Origin: Pseudomonas flavescens
GTDB lineage: Bacteria > Pseudomonadota > Gammaproteobacteria > Pseudomonadales > Pseudomonadaceae
Direction of reading: 5' to 3'
Assembly: GCF_013408425.1 (NCBI RefSeq)
Contig: NZ_JACBYV010000001.1
Span: 930,001 to 994,000 of the forward strand
DNA: 64,000 bases
The translations under genes were made by a program, and so were the position numbers. Below the pieces are notes generated by a model. It was not told where the DNA came from and did no database searches. It saw nothing but the letters and a program-made list of their open reading frames with translations. Shown piece by piece: positions 17,445 through 26,639 of this stretch (the stretch's first letter is position 1; each line of letters opens with the position of its first letter).

Positions 17445-18632
17445 ATGAGCATCGTCAGTGATCTGAAATATTCACGTTACGCAACGACATCGATCTTTTT
17501 CGTCAATGGCCTGGTGTTGGGGATATGGGCCACCAACATTCCGGCCATCAGCAGGGCGCTCGGTCTGAGCGATGGGCAGCTGGGAGCCGCCCTGAGCATG
17601 TTCGCGGCGGGTACCATGCTGATGATCTTCCTGGCTGGCAGCGTCGCCAACAAGCTGGGCAGCCGTGCGTCGATAGTCATCGGCGGGATATTGCTGTCGA
17701 TCTCTCTGCCACTGCTGGTGATATCACCGTCCTACGAGGTGTTCTTCGTCATTCTGCTGTTCTTCGGGATGTGCAACAGCGTCATCGACATTTCGATGAA
17801 TACCCATGCCTCGATCATCGAGGAGAAGCTGAACAAGCCACTGATGTCCTGGTTCCATGCCGCGTTCAGTTTCGGTGGCATGGCTGGCGCCGGGTTGGTG
17901 TCGGTACTGGATGCCTATGCACTGAGCGCGCTGACCAATCTGGGCGTGGCCGCAGTGCTGATGCTGCTGACCACCCTGCTGTGTGCCAGGCCGCTGCGTC
18001 ACCTGCGTCCGACTCTGGCCACGGTTGCCGAGAAGAAGAAGGTGGTGATCAGGCCCAACGGCACTCTGTTGATCATCGCGATGCTGACGGTCATGTCGCT
18101 TTTCACCGAGAACTCGATGATCAACTGGAGCGCCAAGTACCTGACCGACGTGGCCAGTACCAGCACCGGTATCGCTGCATTCGCTTTCGGTGGCTTCAGC
18201 TTCGCCATGGCGATCGGGCGCCTGATCGGCAACCCGCTGATTCGCCGTTATGGCCGTGATTGGGTGCTGGTCTGTTCGGGGCTGCTGGGCGTTGCCGGCT
18301 TCGCCCTGGCCATCAGCGCACCTGCGCCGCTGACCGCCATCGTCGGCTTCATGCTGGTCGGCCTCGGGCTGGCCAACATGACACCGATTCTCTACAGCAA
18401 GGCTGCTCAGGCGTACCCGCAGGCGCCCAGCCTGGGGCTGGCGCTGAACGGCACCATTGGCTATCTGGGCTTTCTGATCTGCCCGCCAATCATCGGCGCT
18501 ACGTCGGATCACATCGGCCTGCAGTTCAGCATGTCGCTGCCGCTGTTGGCCATGTTCATCGTCAGTCTGGTCGCCTGGAAAGGGCAACTGGAAGTGCGCC
18601 AGCGAGCGACCACGAGTCCGCTCGCTGACTGA
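17445..18632 (+). CDS. MFS transporter
   Basis: 395 residues with about 12 hydrophobic segments, typical of the major facilitator superfamily. The sequence (NGLVLGIWATNIPAISRAL, then GSRASIVIGG between TM2 and TM3) is like the YbjJ-type branch. It is most likely the uptake system for the pathway substrate or for a product of this cluster, since it has its own LacI-type operator and lies between enzyme genes. I chose the ATG at 17445 because it starts 10-15 residues before the first hydrophobic helix; the frame opens at 17382. Confidence 0.9.
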   Translation: MSIVSDLKYSRYATTSIFFVNGLVLGIWATNIPAISRALGLSDGQLGAALSMFAAGTMLMIFLAGSVANKLGSRASIVIGGILLSISLPLLVISPSYEVFFVILLFFGMCNSVIDISMNTHASIIEEKLNKPLMSWFHAAFSFGGMAGAGLVSVLDAYALSALTNLGVAAVLMLLTTLLCARPLRHLRPTLATVAEKKKVVIRPNGTLLIIAMLTVMSLFTENSMINWSAKYLTDVASTSTGIAAFAFGGFSFAMAIGRLIGNPLIRRYGRDWVLVCSGLLGVAGFALAISAPAPLTAIVGFMLVGLGLANMTPILYSKAAQAYPQAPSLGLALNGTIGYLGFLICPPIIGATSDHIGLQFSMSLPLLAMFIVSLVAWKGQLEVRQRATTSPLAD

Positions 18633-18637
18633 CCGTC

Positions 18638-18751
18638 ATGGCCGTGAAAGCCCTGCCGAGCAATTGGCGTGCAGCGCTTCACGGCCCTTTGCCAATCCTG
18701 TCGAAGAGACGCAGTGGCCTTTTCAGGCGCGGCTGCGGGTGCCTCTTCGAC
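18638..18751 (+). other. Leader with long inverted repeats before the cupin gene
   Basis: The 149-base gap between the MFS and cupin genes contains two inverted repeats. One pairs GGCCGTGAA with TTCACGGCC, and the other pairs GTCGAAGAG (18700-18708) with CTCTTCGAC (18743-18751). An ATTGGC/GCCAAT pair crosses between them. It could be a structured mRNA leader, a terminator for the MFS gene or a protein-binding region. Confidence 0.4.
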
Positions 18752-18781
18752 GGTAAGGCCACTTTTCTAGAGGGCAATACG

Positions 18782-19318
18782 ATGTCGATGATCGAGAAAG
18801 GCAACAATGCTGATCTGGGCGATATTCTGGTACTCGGGCCAGACGACGGAAAGGACTACTGGCAGCCCGTGCCGGCCAATGGCTTCATTTCCGTGCGTAT
18901 CGATCCCGAAGAGCTGGAAATTCAGAGCCCGTTCAGCCTGGGCACGCAGACGCTGCCGCCGGCCAGCTACGTGAGGGAGCACTACCACCCGATACATGAC
19001 GAAGTGCTGCATTTCATCCGCGGGGAGGGCAAGGCGCGCATCGATGGCAAGGAATATATCGTCAAGCCGGGCGTGACCATCTTCGTCGGCCGCGGCCGCC
19101 GGCACATGTTCATCAACGACAGCGACAGCGAGCTGCACTGGCTGTGGTTCATCCAGCCAAACGGCCTGGAGATATTCTTCAAGGACATTGGTATCGACAA
19201 GCAGCCTGGGCAACCCGAGCCCGAGCCGTTCCCACGGCCAGCCAACGTTCTGGAGATCGAGAAGACCACGGCGTTCGGCCCACCGCTCAAGGATGCCTAC
19301 GTTCCGCGGTTCGACTAA
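18782..19318 (+). CDS. Cupin-domain protein
   Basis: 178 residues with a single small-barrel cupin domain. The metal-binding motif is present: EHYHPIHDEVLHFIRGEG supplies two His and a Glu, and a second His comes from GRGRRHMFIN. Such proteins include dioxygenases, isomerases and simple binding proteins. The C-terminal tail (PFPRPANVLEIEKTTAFGP) is proline-rich. GAGGG lies upstream of the ATG at 18782. Position at the end of the LacI-controlled cluster suggests that it acts on a pathway intermediate, possibly an Fe- or Mn-dependent ring or C-C cleavage, which is inference. Confidence 0.82.
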   Translation: MSMIEKGNNADLGDILVLGPDDGKDYWQPVPANGFISVRIDPEELEIQSPFSLGTQTLPPASYVREHYHPIHDEVLHFIRGEGKARIDGKEYIVKPGVTIFVGRGRRHMFINDSDSELHWLWFIQPNGLEIFFKDIGIDKQPGQPEPEPFPRPANVLEIEKTTAFGPPLKDAYVPRFD

Positions 19319-19713
19319 TCGGATTCCACGCCGCAAGCACGGGCGATGCTTCAGCAAACAGCTCTGAACGCTCGCCCGTATCGCTTCACCCTCCTTCCGC
19401 CCGTGCCAAGGCCGATCTCCCGTCCATCCGCTCGGGCAAGGGCTGTATTGCCGATACCTGCGCCCCAGAGCGCCGCATTCAATTTCCAGCCAATCGCGAT
19501 TTAGGTTGAACCAAGCCGCGCGCCACTGCGTCTGTGCAATATCAAAGTGATATCGTCCGCTTCAGCGGACCCCACAGCATCGTCATTTCGATGGGTGAAT
19601 CATCGCGACACCGGCTGGGATGCCGTCTCAGAACCGCGCTTGGAGTGCGGGCTGGCTCAACAAGAATAAGTCTCCAGTTTCCTCATCACATGAATTTGCA
19701 GTTGGAGCGATCC
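19319..19713. other. Intergenic stretch before the second chemoreceptor
   Basis: About 395 bases. A hairpin-forming pair ACGGGCGA/TCGCCCGT (19339-19346 and 19372-19379) lies soon after the cupin stop and may mark the end of that transcript. Upstream in-frame extension of the chemoreceptor from 19534 is not protein-like. The receptor promoter should lie near the right end; nothing else is recognised. Confidence 0.4.
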
Positions 19714-21636
19714 ATGAATACGTGGTTTGGCAATATCAGCGTCACCATGAAACTGGCTTTGGGGTTCGGCCTCGTGCTGCTGCTGACGATGGCCCTGGCC
19801 GCCGTCAGCTGGACCAGCCTGGACAGCGTGGTGCAGCGCAGCGAGCGCATGACCGACGTCAATGAGCTCACGCATACCCTCACCGATCTGCGTGTGGCGC
19901 GTTTGCAGTACCTGCTCTCCAATGGCGGCGCGGCGGAAGCCGACAAGGTGCAGCAGCAGATCCGTGCGCTCTCCCAGCAGCAGCAGGAAATTCTGCCGCA
20001 CTTTCAGAACCCGGAGAACGTAAGGCTGATCAAGCAGCAGATCGAGTTGATCGAGCAGTATCAGAAGGCCTACGACAAGACCAACGTGACCTACACCACC
20101 GCCAACAAGACCCGCAGCGAGATGGTCGACATGGCGGATCGCGCCGGTGAGTTGATCGACCGTGTCAGGGACGAAGTGGCCCGCACTGCCGTGGGCGACG
20201 AAGCGGGTTTCGCGCGTTACCAGGCCATCGCCCGGCTCAAGGATGACGTGCAGACCCTGCGTTACCGCGTACTCACCTACACCGCTGATGTGAACGAGCG
20301 CACCGAGCAGGCATTGAACCAGCAGATCGAACGCGTCGATCAGGGGCTCGATGGCCTGGCGACCGTGTTCGCCGGCGACTATCGCGACCAGATCCAGCAG
20401 CTCGAGAGCTCGGTCACCGCCTACCGCAGCCTGCTGGGTACCTATCGCACGGCAACCGCCGAGCGCTTGCAGTTGCGCGACGCCATGACCGATCAGGTGC
20501 AGGAGATCGTCAAGGGCAGCGACGCGCTGCTGGCCATGCAGGTCAAGCTGCGTGACAGCGACACCGGCTTCGCCACCCGGATGATGATCGGCGCCACGTT
20601 GCTGGCCCTGCTGGCGGGCATACTCGCCGCCTGGCTGATCACCCGGCAGATCACCCGCCCGCTGCAGGAAACCCTCGAAGCGGTGGAGCGCATCACCAGC
20701 GGTGACCTCACCCAGACTCTGCAGGTCAGCCGTCGCGACGAGCTCGGTGTGGTGCAGCAGGGTATCCAGCGCATGGGCAGCACCCTGCGTGAGCTGATTG
20801 GTGGCATCCGTGATGGCGTCACGCAGATCGCCAGCGCAGCCGAGGAGTTGTCGGCCGTCACCGAGCAGACCAGCGCCGGGGTCAACAGCCAGAAGGTGGA
20901 GACCGATCAGGTGGCTACGGCCATGCAGGAAATGTCGGCTACCGTGCAGGAGGTGGCGCGCAGTGCTGCCGAGGCCTCCCAGGCCGCGTCCGACGCGGAC
21001 CACGAGGCCAGCCAGGGTGATCGGGTGGTGGCGGAAGCCATCGCGCAGATCGATCGCCTGGCCGCCGAAGTGACCCGTTCCACCGATGCCATGAGCGAGC
21101 TGCAAAGCGAGAGCAAGAAGATCGGCGGCGTGATGGACGTGATCAAGGCGGTGGCCGAGCAGACCAACCTGCTGGCCCTCAATGCCGCCATCGAGGCCGC
21201 GCGTGCCGGTGAAGCGGGGCGCGGGTTCGCCGTGGTGGCCGACGAGGTGCGCGGGCTGGCTCAGCGCACGCAGAAATCCACCGAAGAGATCGAAGGCCTG
21301 GTCGCTGGTCTGCAGCAGGGCACCCAGCAGGTGGCAGCCATCATGCACGGCAGCCGCGAGCTGACCGACAGCACCGTGGCTCTGACCCGCAAGGCCGGTG
21401 AGGCGCTGGGGATGATCACCCGCAAGGTGTCCAGCATCCAGGCGATGAACCAGCAGATCGCCGCCGCCGCCGAGCAGCAGGGCGCGGTCGCCGAGGAGAT
21501 CAGCCGCAGCGTGGTCAACGTGCGCGACATCTCCGAGCAGACCGCAGAAGCCAGTGAGGAGACCGCCGCATCGAGCATCGAACTGGCGCGTCTGGGCAAC
21601 CAGCTGCAGATGATGGTCAGCCACTTCCGCGTGTGA
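19714..21636 (+). CDS. Methyl-accepting chemotaxis protein, probable HBM sensor
   Basis: 640 residues from the ATG at 19714 (GGAG upstream). TM1 is at about 12-33 ([18 protein letters not shown]), TM2 at about 290-312 ([17 protein letters not shown]). Between them lies a long all-helical periplasmic region of about 250 residues. This size is expected of the helical bimodular (HBM) domain of McpS-type receptors, which sense organic acids, although the family should be checked. A HAMP domain follows, then the signalling domain with the tip [18 protein letters not shown]. The gene directly follows the LacI-controlled catabolic cluster, so chemotaxis to its substrate is possible but unproven. A REP-like repeat array begins 26 bases after the stop. 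Confidence 0.94.
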   Translation: MNTWFGNISVTMKLALGFGLVLLLTMALAAVSWTSLDSVVQRSERMTDVNELTHTLTDLRVARLQYLLSNGGAAEADKVQQQIRALSQQQQEILPHFQNPENVRLIKQQIELIEQYQKAYDKTNVTYTTANKTRSEMVDMADRAGELIDRVRDEVARTAVGDEAGFARYQAIARLKDDVQTLRYRVLTYTADVNERTEQALNQQIERVDQGLDGLATVFAGDYRDQIQQLESSVTAYRSLLGTYRTATAERLQLRDAMTDQVQEIVKGSDALLAMQVKLRDSDTGFATRMMIGATLLALLAGILAAWLITRQITRPLQETLEAVERITSGDLTQTLQVSRRDELGVVQQGIQRMGSTLRELIGGIRDGVTQIASAAEELSAVTEQTSAGVNSQKVETDQVATAMQEMSATVQEVARSAAEASQAASDADHEASQGDRVVAEAIAQIDRLAAEVTRSTDAMSELQSESKKIGGVMDVIKAVAEQTNLLALNAAIEAARAGEAGRGFAVVADEVRGLAQRTQKSTEEIEGLVAGLQQGTQQVAAIMHGSRELTDSTVALTRKAGEALGMITRKVSSIQAMNQQIAAAAEQQGAVAEEISRSVVNVRDISEQTAEASEETAASSIELARLGNQLQMMVSHFRV

Positions 21637-21662
21637 TGCCCAGGCGTAATGTCCACGACACC

Positions 21663-22370
21663 GTAGGAGCCGGCTTGCCGGCGATGGGTGGCCATACCGC
21701 GATTTTGCTGGATGGCTGCAATCGCTTCGCCCGCAAGCGGGCGCTGGTACCCACACAATCGTGTAGGAGCCGGCTTGCCGGCGATTGGTGGGCATACCGC
21801 GATTTTGCTGGATGGCCGCTATCGCTTCGCCCGCAAGCGGGCGCTGGTATCCACACGGTCGCGTAGGAGCCGGCTTGCCGGCGATTGGTGGCCATACCGC
21901 GATTTCGTTGGATGGCTGCAATCGCTTCGCCCGCGAGCGGGCTCCTACATGGCGCAGGTATGCACACGGTCGTGCCGGCTTGCCGGCGATTGGTGGGCAT
22001 GCCGCGATTTTGTTGAATGGCCGCTATCGCTTCGCCCGCAAGCGGGCTCCTACGTGGGCGCTGGGGTACACACAATCGCGTAGGAGCCGGCTTGCCGGCG
22101 ATTGGTGGGCATGCCGTGATTTTGCTGGATGGCCGCTATCGCTTCGCCCGCAAGCGGGCGCTGGGGTACACACAATCGCGTAGGAGCCGGCTTGCCGGCG
22201 AATGGTGGCCATACCGCGATTTCGCTGGATGGCTGCAATCGCTTCGCCCGCAAGCGGGCTCCTACGTGGGCGCTGGGGTACACACAATCGTGTAGGAGCC
22301 GGCTTGCCGGCGATGGGTGGGCATACCGCGATTTCGCTGAATGGCCGCTATCGCTTCGCCCACAAGCCGC
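21663..22370. repeat. REP-like tandem array, seven units
   Basis: Seven units of about 100-112 bases begin with GTAGGAGCCGGCTTGCCGGC (21663, 21763, 21863, about 21971 degenerate, 22080, 22180, 22292) and end with a TCGCTTCGCCCGCAAGCGGG block. Each unit has two short palindromes, GCCGGCTTGCCGGC and CCCGCAAGCGGG, facing each other, as in REP/BIME elements of pseudomonads. The core between them (ATACCGCGATTTTGCTGGATGG) varies slightly. Three units have an extra TCCTACGTGG tail. Short frames called in it are artefacts. It lies between the chemoreceptor stop and the katB promoter. Confidence 0.9.
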
Positions 22371-22414
22371 GGCCGATCGGCGCTTCGCTTATCACTTTCG
22401 GGCTCTATCGCGTA

Positions 22415-22429
22415 ATAAGCATTGTCTAT
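22415..22429 (+). promoter_or_regulatory. Possible OxyR half-site upstream of katB
   Basis: ATAAGCATTGTCTAT fits the ATAG-N7-CTAT spacing of an OxyR half-site with one mismatch, about 100 bases before katB. A second half-site is only partly visible: an upstream CTAT is displaced by one base. OxyR control of katB is established in Pseudomonas aeruginosa; here the site is suggestive only. Confidence 0.3.
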
Positions 22430-22530
22430 CGGGGCGCTGGGTTTTCCCAATTTAGACCAGCGGATGACCTCTCGTAGCCTTGGGAAAGCGCATGACGCGC
22501 TTGGAACCATAAGAAAACGAGGATTCATCC

Positions 22531-24069
22531 ATGAAACCCAGGAATTCATGGGCACCTGCCCTTGGCTTGATGACGGCGACCTTGTCCGCTTCTCTGTTCA
22601 GCTTTTCCGCCCACGCTGCGCCTCTGACCCGCGACAACGGCGCGCCGGTCGGCGATAACCAGAACTCGCAGACTGCAGGCAGCACCGGCCCCACGCTGCT
22701 GCAGGACGTGCAGTTGATCCAGAAGCTGCAGCGCTTCGACCGCGAGCGCATCCCCGAGCGGGTGGTGCATGCGCGGGGTACCGGCGCCCACGGCGAGTTC
22801 ACGGCCAGTGCCGACATCTCCGACCTGAGCCGCGCCAAGGTCTTCACCAAGGGCACCACCACACCGGTGTTCGTGCGTTTCTCCAGCGTGGTGCACGGCA
22901 ACCATTCCCCGGAAACCCTGCGTGACCCGCGCGGCTTCGCCACCAAGTTCTACACCAGCGAAGGCAACTGGGATCTGGTCGGCAACAACTTCCCGACCTT
23001 CTTCATCCGCGATGCCATCAAGTTCCCGGACATGGTGCATGCCTTCAAGCCCGACCCGAACACCAACTACGGCAGCAACCGCACCCAGTTCGATTTCTTC
23101 AGCCACGTGCCCGAAGCCACCCGCACCCTGACGCTGCTGTATTCCAACGAAGGGACGCCGGCCAATTACCGGCAGATGAACGGCAACGGCGTGCACGCCT
23201 ACAAGCTGGTCAACGACAAGAACGAGTACCGCTACGTCAAGTTCCAGTGGCGCAGCCTGCAGGGGGTCAAGAACAACGACCCGCAGCAGACCGAGCAGAT
23301 CCAGGGCAAGGACTTCAACCACATGAGCCGCGACCTGATCACCACGATCAACGCCGGCGACTACCCGAAGTGGGATCTGTACATTCAGGTGCTCGAACCC
23401 GCTGACCTGGCCAAGTACGACTTCGATCCGCTGGATGCCACCAAGATCTGGCCGGACGTGCCCTACAAGAAGATTGGCCAGATGGTCCTGAACAAGAACC
23501 CGGATAACGTGTTCCAGGAAACCGAGCAGGTGGCCATGGCGCCGTCCAACCTGGTGCCGGGTATCGAGCCCTCCGAGGACCGCCTGCTGCAGGGCCGGCT
23601 GTTCTCCTATGCCGACACGCAGATGTATCGCCTGGGCGCCAACCACGCGTTCCTGCCGATCAACCAGGCCAAGGTCGCGGTCAACAACGGCAATCAGGAT
23701 GGCGCGGCGAATATCGGCCACACCACCACCGAAGTGAACTACGAGCCCAGCCGCATCAACCCACGGCCTGCCAGCGAGCATGCGCGTTACAGCAACCTGC
23801 CACTGAGCGGCAGCACCGAGCAGAAGAAGATCCAGCGCGAGCAGAACTTCCTGCAGGCCGGTGAGCTATACCGTTCCTACGACAAGAAGATGCAGGGCGA
23901 TCTGATCGCCAGCCTGGGCGGTGCCCTGGCCGAGGCTGAAGACGAGAGCAAGCACATCATGCTGTCGTTCTTCTACAAGGCCGATGCGCAATATGGCGAG
24001 GGGCTGACCCAGGTAGCCAAGGGCGATCTGGCACGGGTCAAGGCACTGGCCGCCAAGCTGCAGGACTGA
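22531..24069 (+). CDS. katB: Periplasmic catalase KatB
   Basis: 512 residues, monofunctional haem catalase that splits hydrogen peroxide into water and oxygen. The N-terminal signal peptide (to about residue 29, ending SAHAA) indicates export, as in Pseudomonas aeruginosa KatB. The mature start resembles other catalases (LTRDNGAPVGDNQNS). The essential His lies in VVHARGTGAHG, the Asn in NNFPTFF, and the haem Tyr in RLFSYADTQMYRLG. Downstream ankB, spaced by two hairpins, reproduces the katB-ankB pair known in Pseudomonas. Peroxide induction through OxyR is expected. Confidence 0.95.
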   Translation: MKPRNSWAPALGLMTATLSASLFSFSAHAAPLTRDNGAPVGDNQNSQTAGSTGPTLLQDVQLIQKLQRFDRERIPERVVHARGTGAHGEFTASADISDLSRAKVFTKGTTTPVFVRFSSVVHGNHSPETLRDPRGFATKFYTSEGNWDLVGNNFPTFFIRDAIKFPDMVHAFKPDPNTNYGSNRTQFDFFSHVPEATRTLTLLYSNEGTPANYRQMNGNGVHAYKLVNDKNEYRYVKFQWRSLQGVKNNDPQQTEQIQGKDFNHMSRDLITTINAGDYPKWDLYIQVLEPADLAKYDFDPLDATKIWPDVPYKKIGQMVLNKNPDNVFQETEQVAMAPSNLVPGIEPSEDRLLQGRLFSYADTQMYRLGANHAFLPINQAKVAVNNGNQDGAANIGHTTTEVNYEPSRINPRPASEHARYSNLPLSGSTEQKKIQREQNFLQAGELYRSYDKKMQGDLIASLGGALAEAEDESKHIMLSFFYKADAQYGEGLTQVAKGDLARVKALAAKLQD

Positions 24070-24075
24070 CCTTGC

Positions 24076-24134
24076 GACCGGCCTACGCCGGTCACTCCGT
24101 GGCGCACCGCCCCCGAGCGGGCCGTGCGCCACGG
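24076..24134 (+). other. Two hairpins between katB and ankB
   Basis: GACCGGC/GCCGGTC (24076-24093) and a perfect 11-bp stem CCGTGGCGCAC/GTGCGCCACGG (24097-24134) lie between the genes. Without T-runs they look like mRNA-processing or partial-termination elements that could let katB accumulate above ankB. Confidence 0.5.
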
Positions 24135-24178
24135 ATTCCCCAACCCGGGAGCGGCCGCTGGCCGTTCGGGAGGTTCCC

Positions 24179-24739
24179 ATGTTGCGTACCCTCTGCTTTG
24201 CGCTGGCGCTGACCGGCGCGACTCCGCTGCTGGCCGATACTCCGCCCGCCGGCGATGCCGAGCACATTCAGGCGCAATTGCGCACTTACTACTTCGATGC
24301 GGCGCGGGCGGGCAATACCGCGATGCTCGACGAATTCATCCAGGCCGGTTACGACCTCGATACGGCTGACGAGAAGGGCTACACGGCGCTGATCCTGGCG
24401 GCCTACCACGGCCACCGCGAGGCGGTGGAGCGCCTGCTGAGCGCTGGTGCCGATGCCTGCGCCCAGGACCAGCGCGGCAACACCGCCCTGATGGGGGCGA
24501 TCTTCAAGGGCGAGGTGCGCATCGCCAAGCGGCTGCTCGACGCCGACTGCAGCCCTGATCAACGCAATGGCAGTGGCCAGACGGCCGCCATGTACGCGGC
24601 CCTGTTCCAGCGCAAGGACATGCTCGATGCCCTGGCCAACAAGGGCGCCGACATGAGTGCCGAGGATGCCTTCGGCAACAACCCTCAGCGCCTGGAACAA
24701 GGCGACATTCGTACACGCTGGTCGCAGGAGCCGCCTTGA
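24179..24739 (+). CDS. ankB: Periplasmic ankyrin-repeat protein AnkB
   Basis: 186 residues, with a signal peptide (LCFALALTGATPLLA) followed by about four ankyrin repeats (GYTALILAAYHGHREAVERL, then GNTALMGAIFKGEVRIAKRL and so on). In Pseudomonas aeruginosa the orthologue lies beside katB and is needed for full KatB activity, probably by stabilising it in the periplasm. The same arrangement here supports that role. GGGAGG lies just before the ATG. It follows katB by about 110 bases containing two hairpins. Confidence 0.9.
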   Translation: MLRTLCFALALTGATPLLADTPPAGDAEHIQAQLRTYYFDAARAGNTAMLDEFIQAGYDLDTADEKGYTALILAAYHGHREAVERLLSAGADACAQDQRGNTALMGAIFKGEVRIAKRLLDADCSPDQRNGSGQTAAMYAALFQRKDMLDALANKGADMSAEDAFGNNPQRLEQGDIRTRWSQEPP

Positions 24740-25118
24740 GGACGACGATGGTGCCGTCACTGCTGCGGCGCGTCGGATTCATAGCCGCTAACGCTCCAGC
24801 CCAGGTGCGCTAGGCGGCTGGCGCTTCGTATCGGGCCCGGGAGCCTCTAGTTGGCCATTCTCTGGCCACCATGCCATTCGTCAGAAGCTGCCGCTGGTCG
24901 TGCATCGAACGGCCCTGGCTGGGCTACAACTGCCTGTCTGGAGGTAATTCCCATTCAGCGTGGCCCGTTGGGCAGGCCATCTCCGGTTTGGCCTGGATGA
25001 TCACCCCTGGCGAGCGAACGTCGAACCCGCGACATGAAGGTGCGAGTCGGGTCGGAGGAAATCCCGAGGCTTGCCGATTGGCGTGACCGTCGAAACAGCA
25101 GAGAAGGACGCGACCACA
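24740..25118. other. Intergenic stretch
   Basis: About 380 bases after ankB with no convincing gene or strong terminator. The oxygenase promoter should lie in its right half. Nothing else was recognised. Confidence 0.35.
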
Positions 25119-25895
25119 ATGCCCGATTTTCAGAAGGCCGACCCGCAGGTCGTGCCGCGCATCGTCAACGAAATGGAGAGCCAGGGGTACTCCGTCATCG
25201 AGGGTTTCCTCTCCGAGGAGCAGTTGCAGGCGGCCCGCACCCACGTCAATTACGAAGTGGAGCGGCACCACCACGAGTACTTCGCCATGCAGGGCCAGGA
25301 TGCCGTGAGGGGCAGCATCTTCGAAGAGATGAGCGTGTCGCCCCAGGTGATGGACCTGTTCAGGGACATCTACAAGACCGGTACCGGCCAACCACCGCGG
25401 TCACCCGACATCTTCCCGGCGCTGCGCTGCCTGCAGGGCAAGACCGGCAAGCGCGAGTCCTATTACTTCCACTACGACGCCGCAGCGCTGACCGCGCTCA
25501 TTCCGCTGGTGACGCCCAGCGAAGGCCGCGACTGCGGGGATTTCATCTTCTTCCCCAACCTGCGCAACATCCGCAGCAACCTGTACGTCAACATTCTGGA
25601 AAAGGCGCTGATGCAGAACACCCTGACCCAGAAGCTGGTGACCTTCGCCGTCAAGCGCAGCTGGCTGAAACCGGCGAAGATCAAGATCGTGCCCGGCAAC
25701 GCCTATTTCTTCTGGGGCTATCGTTCGCTGCACGCCAACGAACCCTGCGACCCCAACGCGCTGCGCTCCACCGTGCTGCTGCATTACGGTGAGCCGCACA
25801 GCCGCGAAAACCTCGCCTCGAAGCTGCTGCTCGGCTGGAATTTCCGCCGCGCCCGGGTGATCAACGAGCGCACCCGGCGCAGGGACGTGGGCTAG
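25119..25895 (+). CDS. PhyH-like 2-oxoglutarate/Fe(II) oxygenase family protein
   Basis: 258 residues from the ATG at 25119, which has GAAGGA upstream; the frame itself opens at 25071. The N-terminal segment ESQGYSVIEGFLSEEQL is typical of phytanoyl-CoA dioxygenase-like proteins. The metal-binding residues can be read as His and Asp in YFHYDAAA and the distal His in SLHANEPCDP, with an Arg after it for the 2-oxoglutarate carboxylate. The substrate is unknown. It lies immediately before nicS and is on the same strand, but nothing ties it to nicotinate breakdown. Assignment to the superfamily is moderate. Confidence 0.7.
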   Translation: MPDFQKADPQVVPRIVNEMESQGYSVIEGFLSEEQLQAARTHVNYEVERHHHEYFAMQGQDAVRGSIFEEMSVSPQVMDLFRDIYKTGTGQPPRSPDIFPALRCLQGKTGKRESYYFHYDAAALTALIPLVTPSEGRDCGDFIFFPNLRNIRSNLYVNILEKALMQNTLTQKLVTFAVKRSWLKPAKIKIVPGNAYFFWGYRSLHANEPCDPNALRSTVLLHYGEPHSRENLASKLLLGWNFRRARVINERTRRRDVG

Positions 25896-25985
25896 GCGCG
25901 TCCTGCGGGGAGGCTGGCGGCAAAGTGGATTGGTCAGGAGCAGATGCCGCATACTTCGCCGTCGATTAAGCCAGCGGGATACACC

Positions 25986-26633
25986 ATGGAAAAGGCCAAG
26001 ACCGGTACGCGAGCTGCCCAGGCGGATCGCAGTCGGGCGGCGATCCTCAAGGCGGCGGTCAAGGTGTTCAGCCGTCAGGGTTATGCCGGGGCGCGCACCG
26101 AGCAGATTGCCAGCCAGGCCAAGTGCAACGAGCGGATGATCTATTACTACTTCGGCAGCAAGGATGAGTTATTCGTCAATGTGCTGGAGCATATCTACGC
26201 CCAGTTCAACCGGGCCGAGGCCCGGCAGGTGTTCGATCTGGCAGACCCCGAGCAGGCGATTCGCGATCTGGTCGCCTTTACCTGGACCTACTACCTCAAG
26301 CACCCTGAGTTCATCACCATCCTCGGCACGGAAAACCTGCTGCAAGGCGTGCACGCCCGCAAGTCGGGCAACCTGCGGGCGCTCTCCGGCACCGCAGTGG
26401 GCGTGTTGCAGCCGATCGTCGCCGCCGGTCAGGCGCAGGGGCTTTTCCGCGAGGATATCGACATCCGGCACCTGTACCTGATGATCGCCTCGCTCTGCTA
26501 CTTCTATAACTCCAACCTGCACACGCTGAGCTGTTTTCTCGATGACGAGCTGGTCAGCGTCAGCGAGAAGGCGCGCTGGCTGGCGTTCATCAGCGACGTG
26601 GTACTGCGCGGTCTGCGCCGCGCGGCGTCGTGA
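25986..26633 (+). CDS. nicS: TetR-family repressor of nicAB (NicS)
   Basis: 215 residues from the ATG at 25986; an upstream ATG at 25944 is possible but badly spaced from its GGAG. The N-terminal helix-turn-helix is a typical TetR motif (RTEQIASQAKCNERMIYYYFGSK). The rest is an all-helical ligand domain. Position decides the name: it converges on nicB with only six bases between stops, as does nicS in the Pseudomonas putida KT2440 nic cluster, where NicS represses nicAB and responds to nicotinate and 6-hydroxynicotinate. Its binding site should lie upstream of nicA. Confidence 0.85.
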   Translation: MEKAKTGTRAAQADRSRAAILKAAVKVFSRQGYAGARTEQIASQAKCNERMIYYYFGSKDELFVNVLEHIYAQFNRAEARQVFDLADPEQAIRDLVAFTWTYYLKHPEFITILGTENLLQGVHARKSGNLRALSGTAVGVLQPIVAAGQAQGLFREDIDIRHLYLMIASLCYFYNSNLHTLSCFLDDELVSVSEKARWLAFISDVVLRGLRRAAS

Positions 26634-26639
26634 TGGGGC

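Noticed and set aside
19657..21921. 754-codon open frame antisense to the second chemoreceptor
   Set aside because: Mirror of the receptor coding sequence and repeat array; His/Leu/Gly-rich read-through without any domain.
21663..22370. Possible CRISPR array
   Set aside because: The repeated part is most of each unit, with inverted palindromes and no unique spacers of uniform length; no cas genes nearby.
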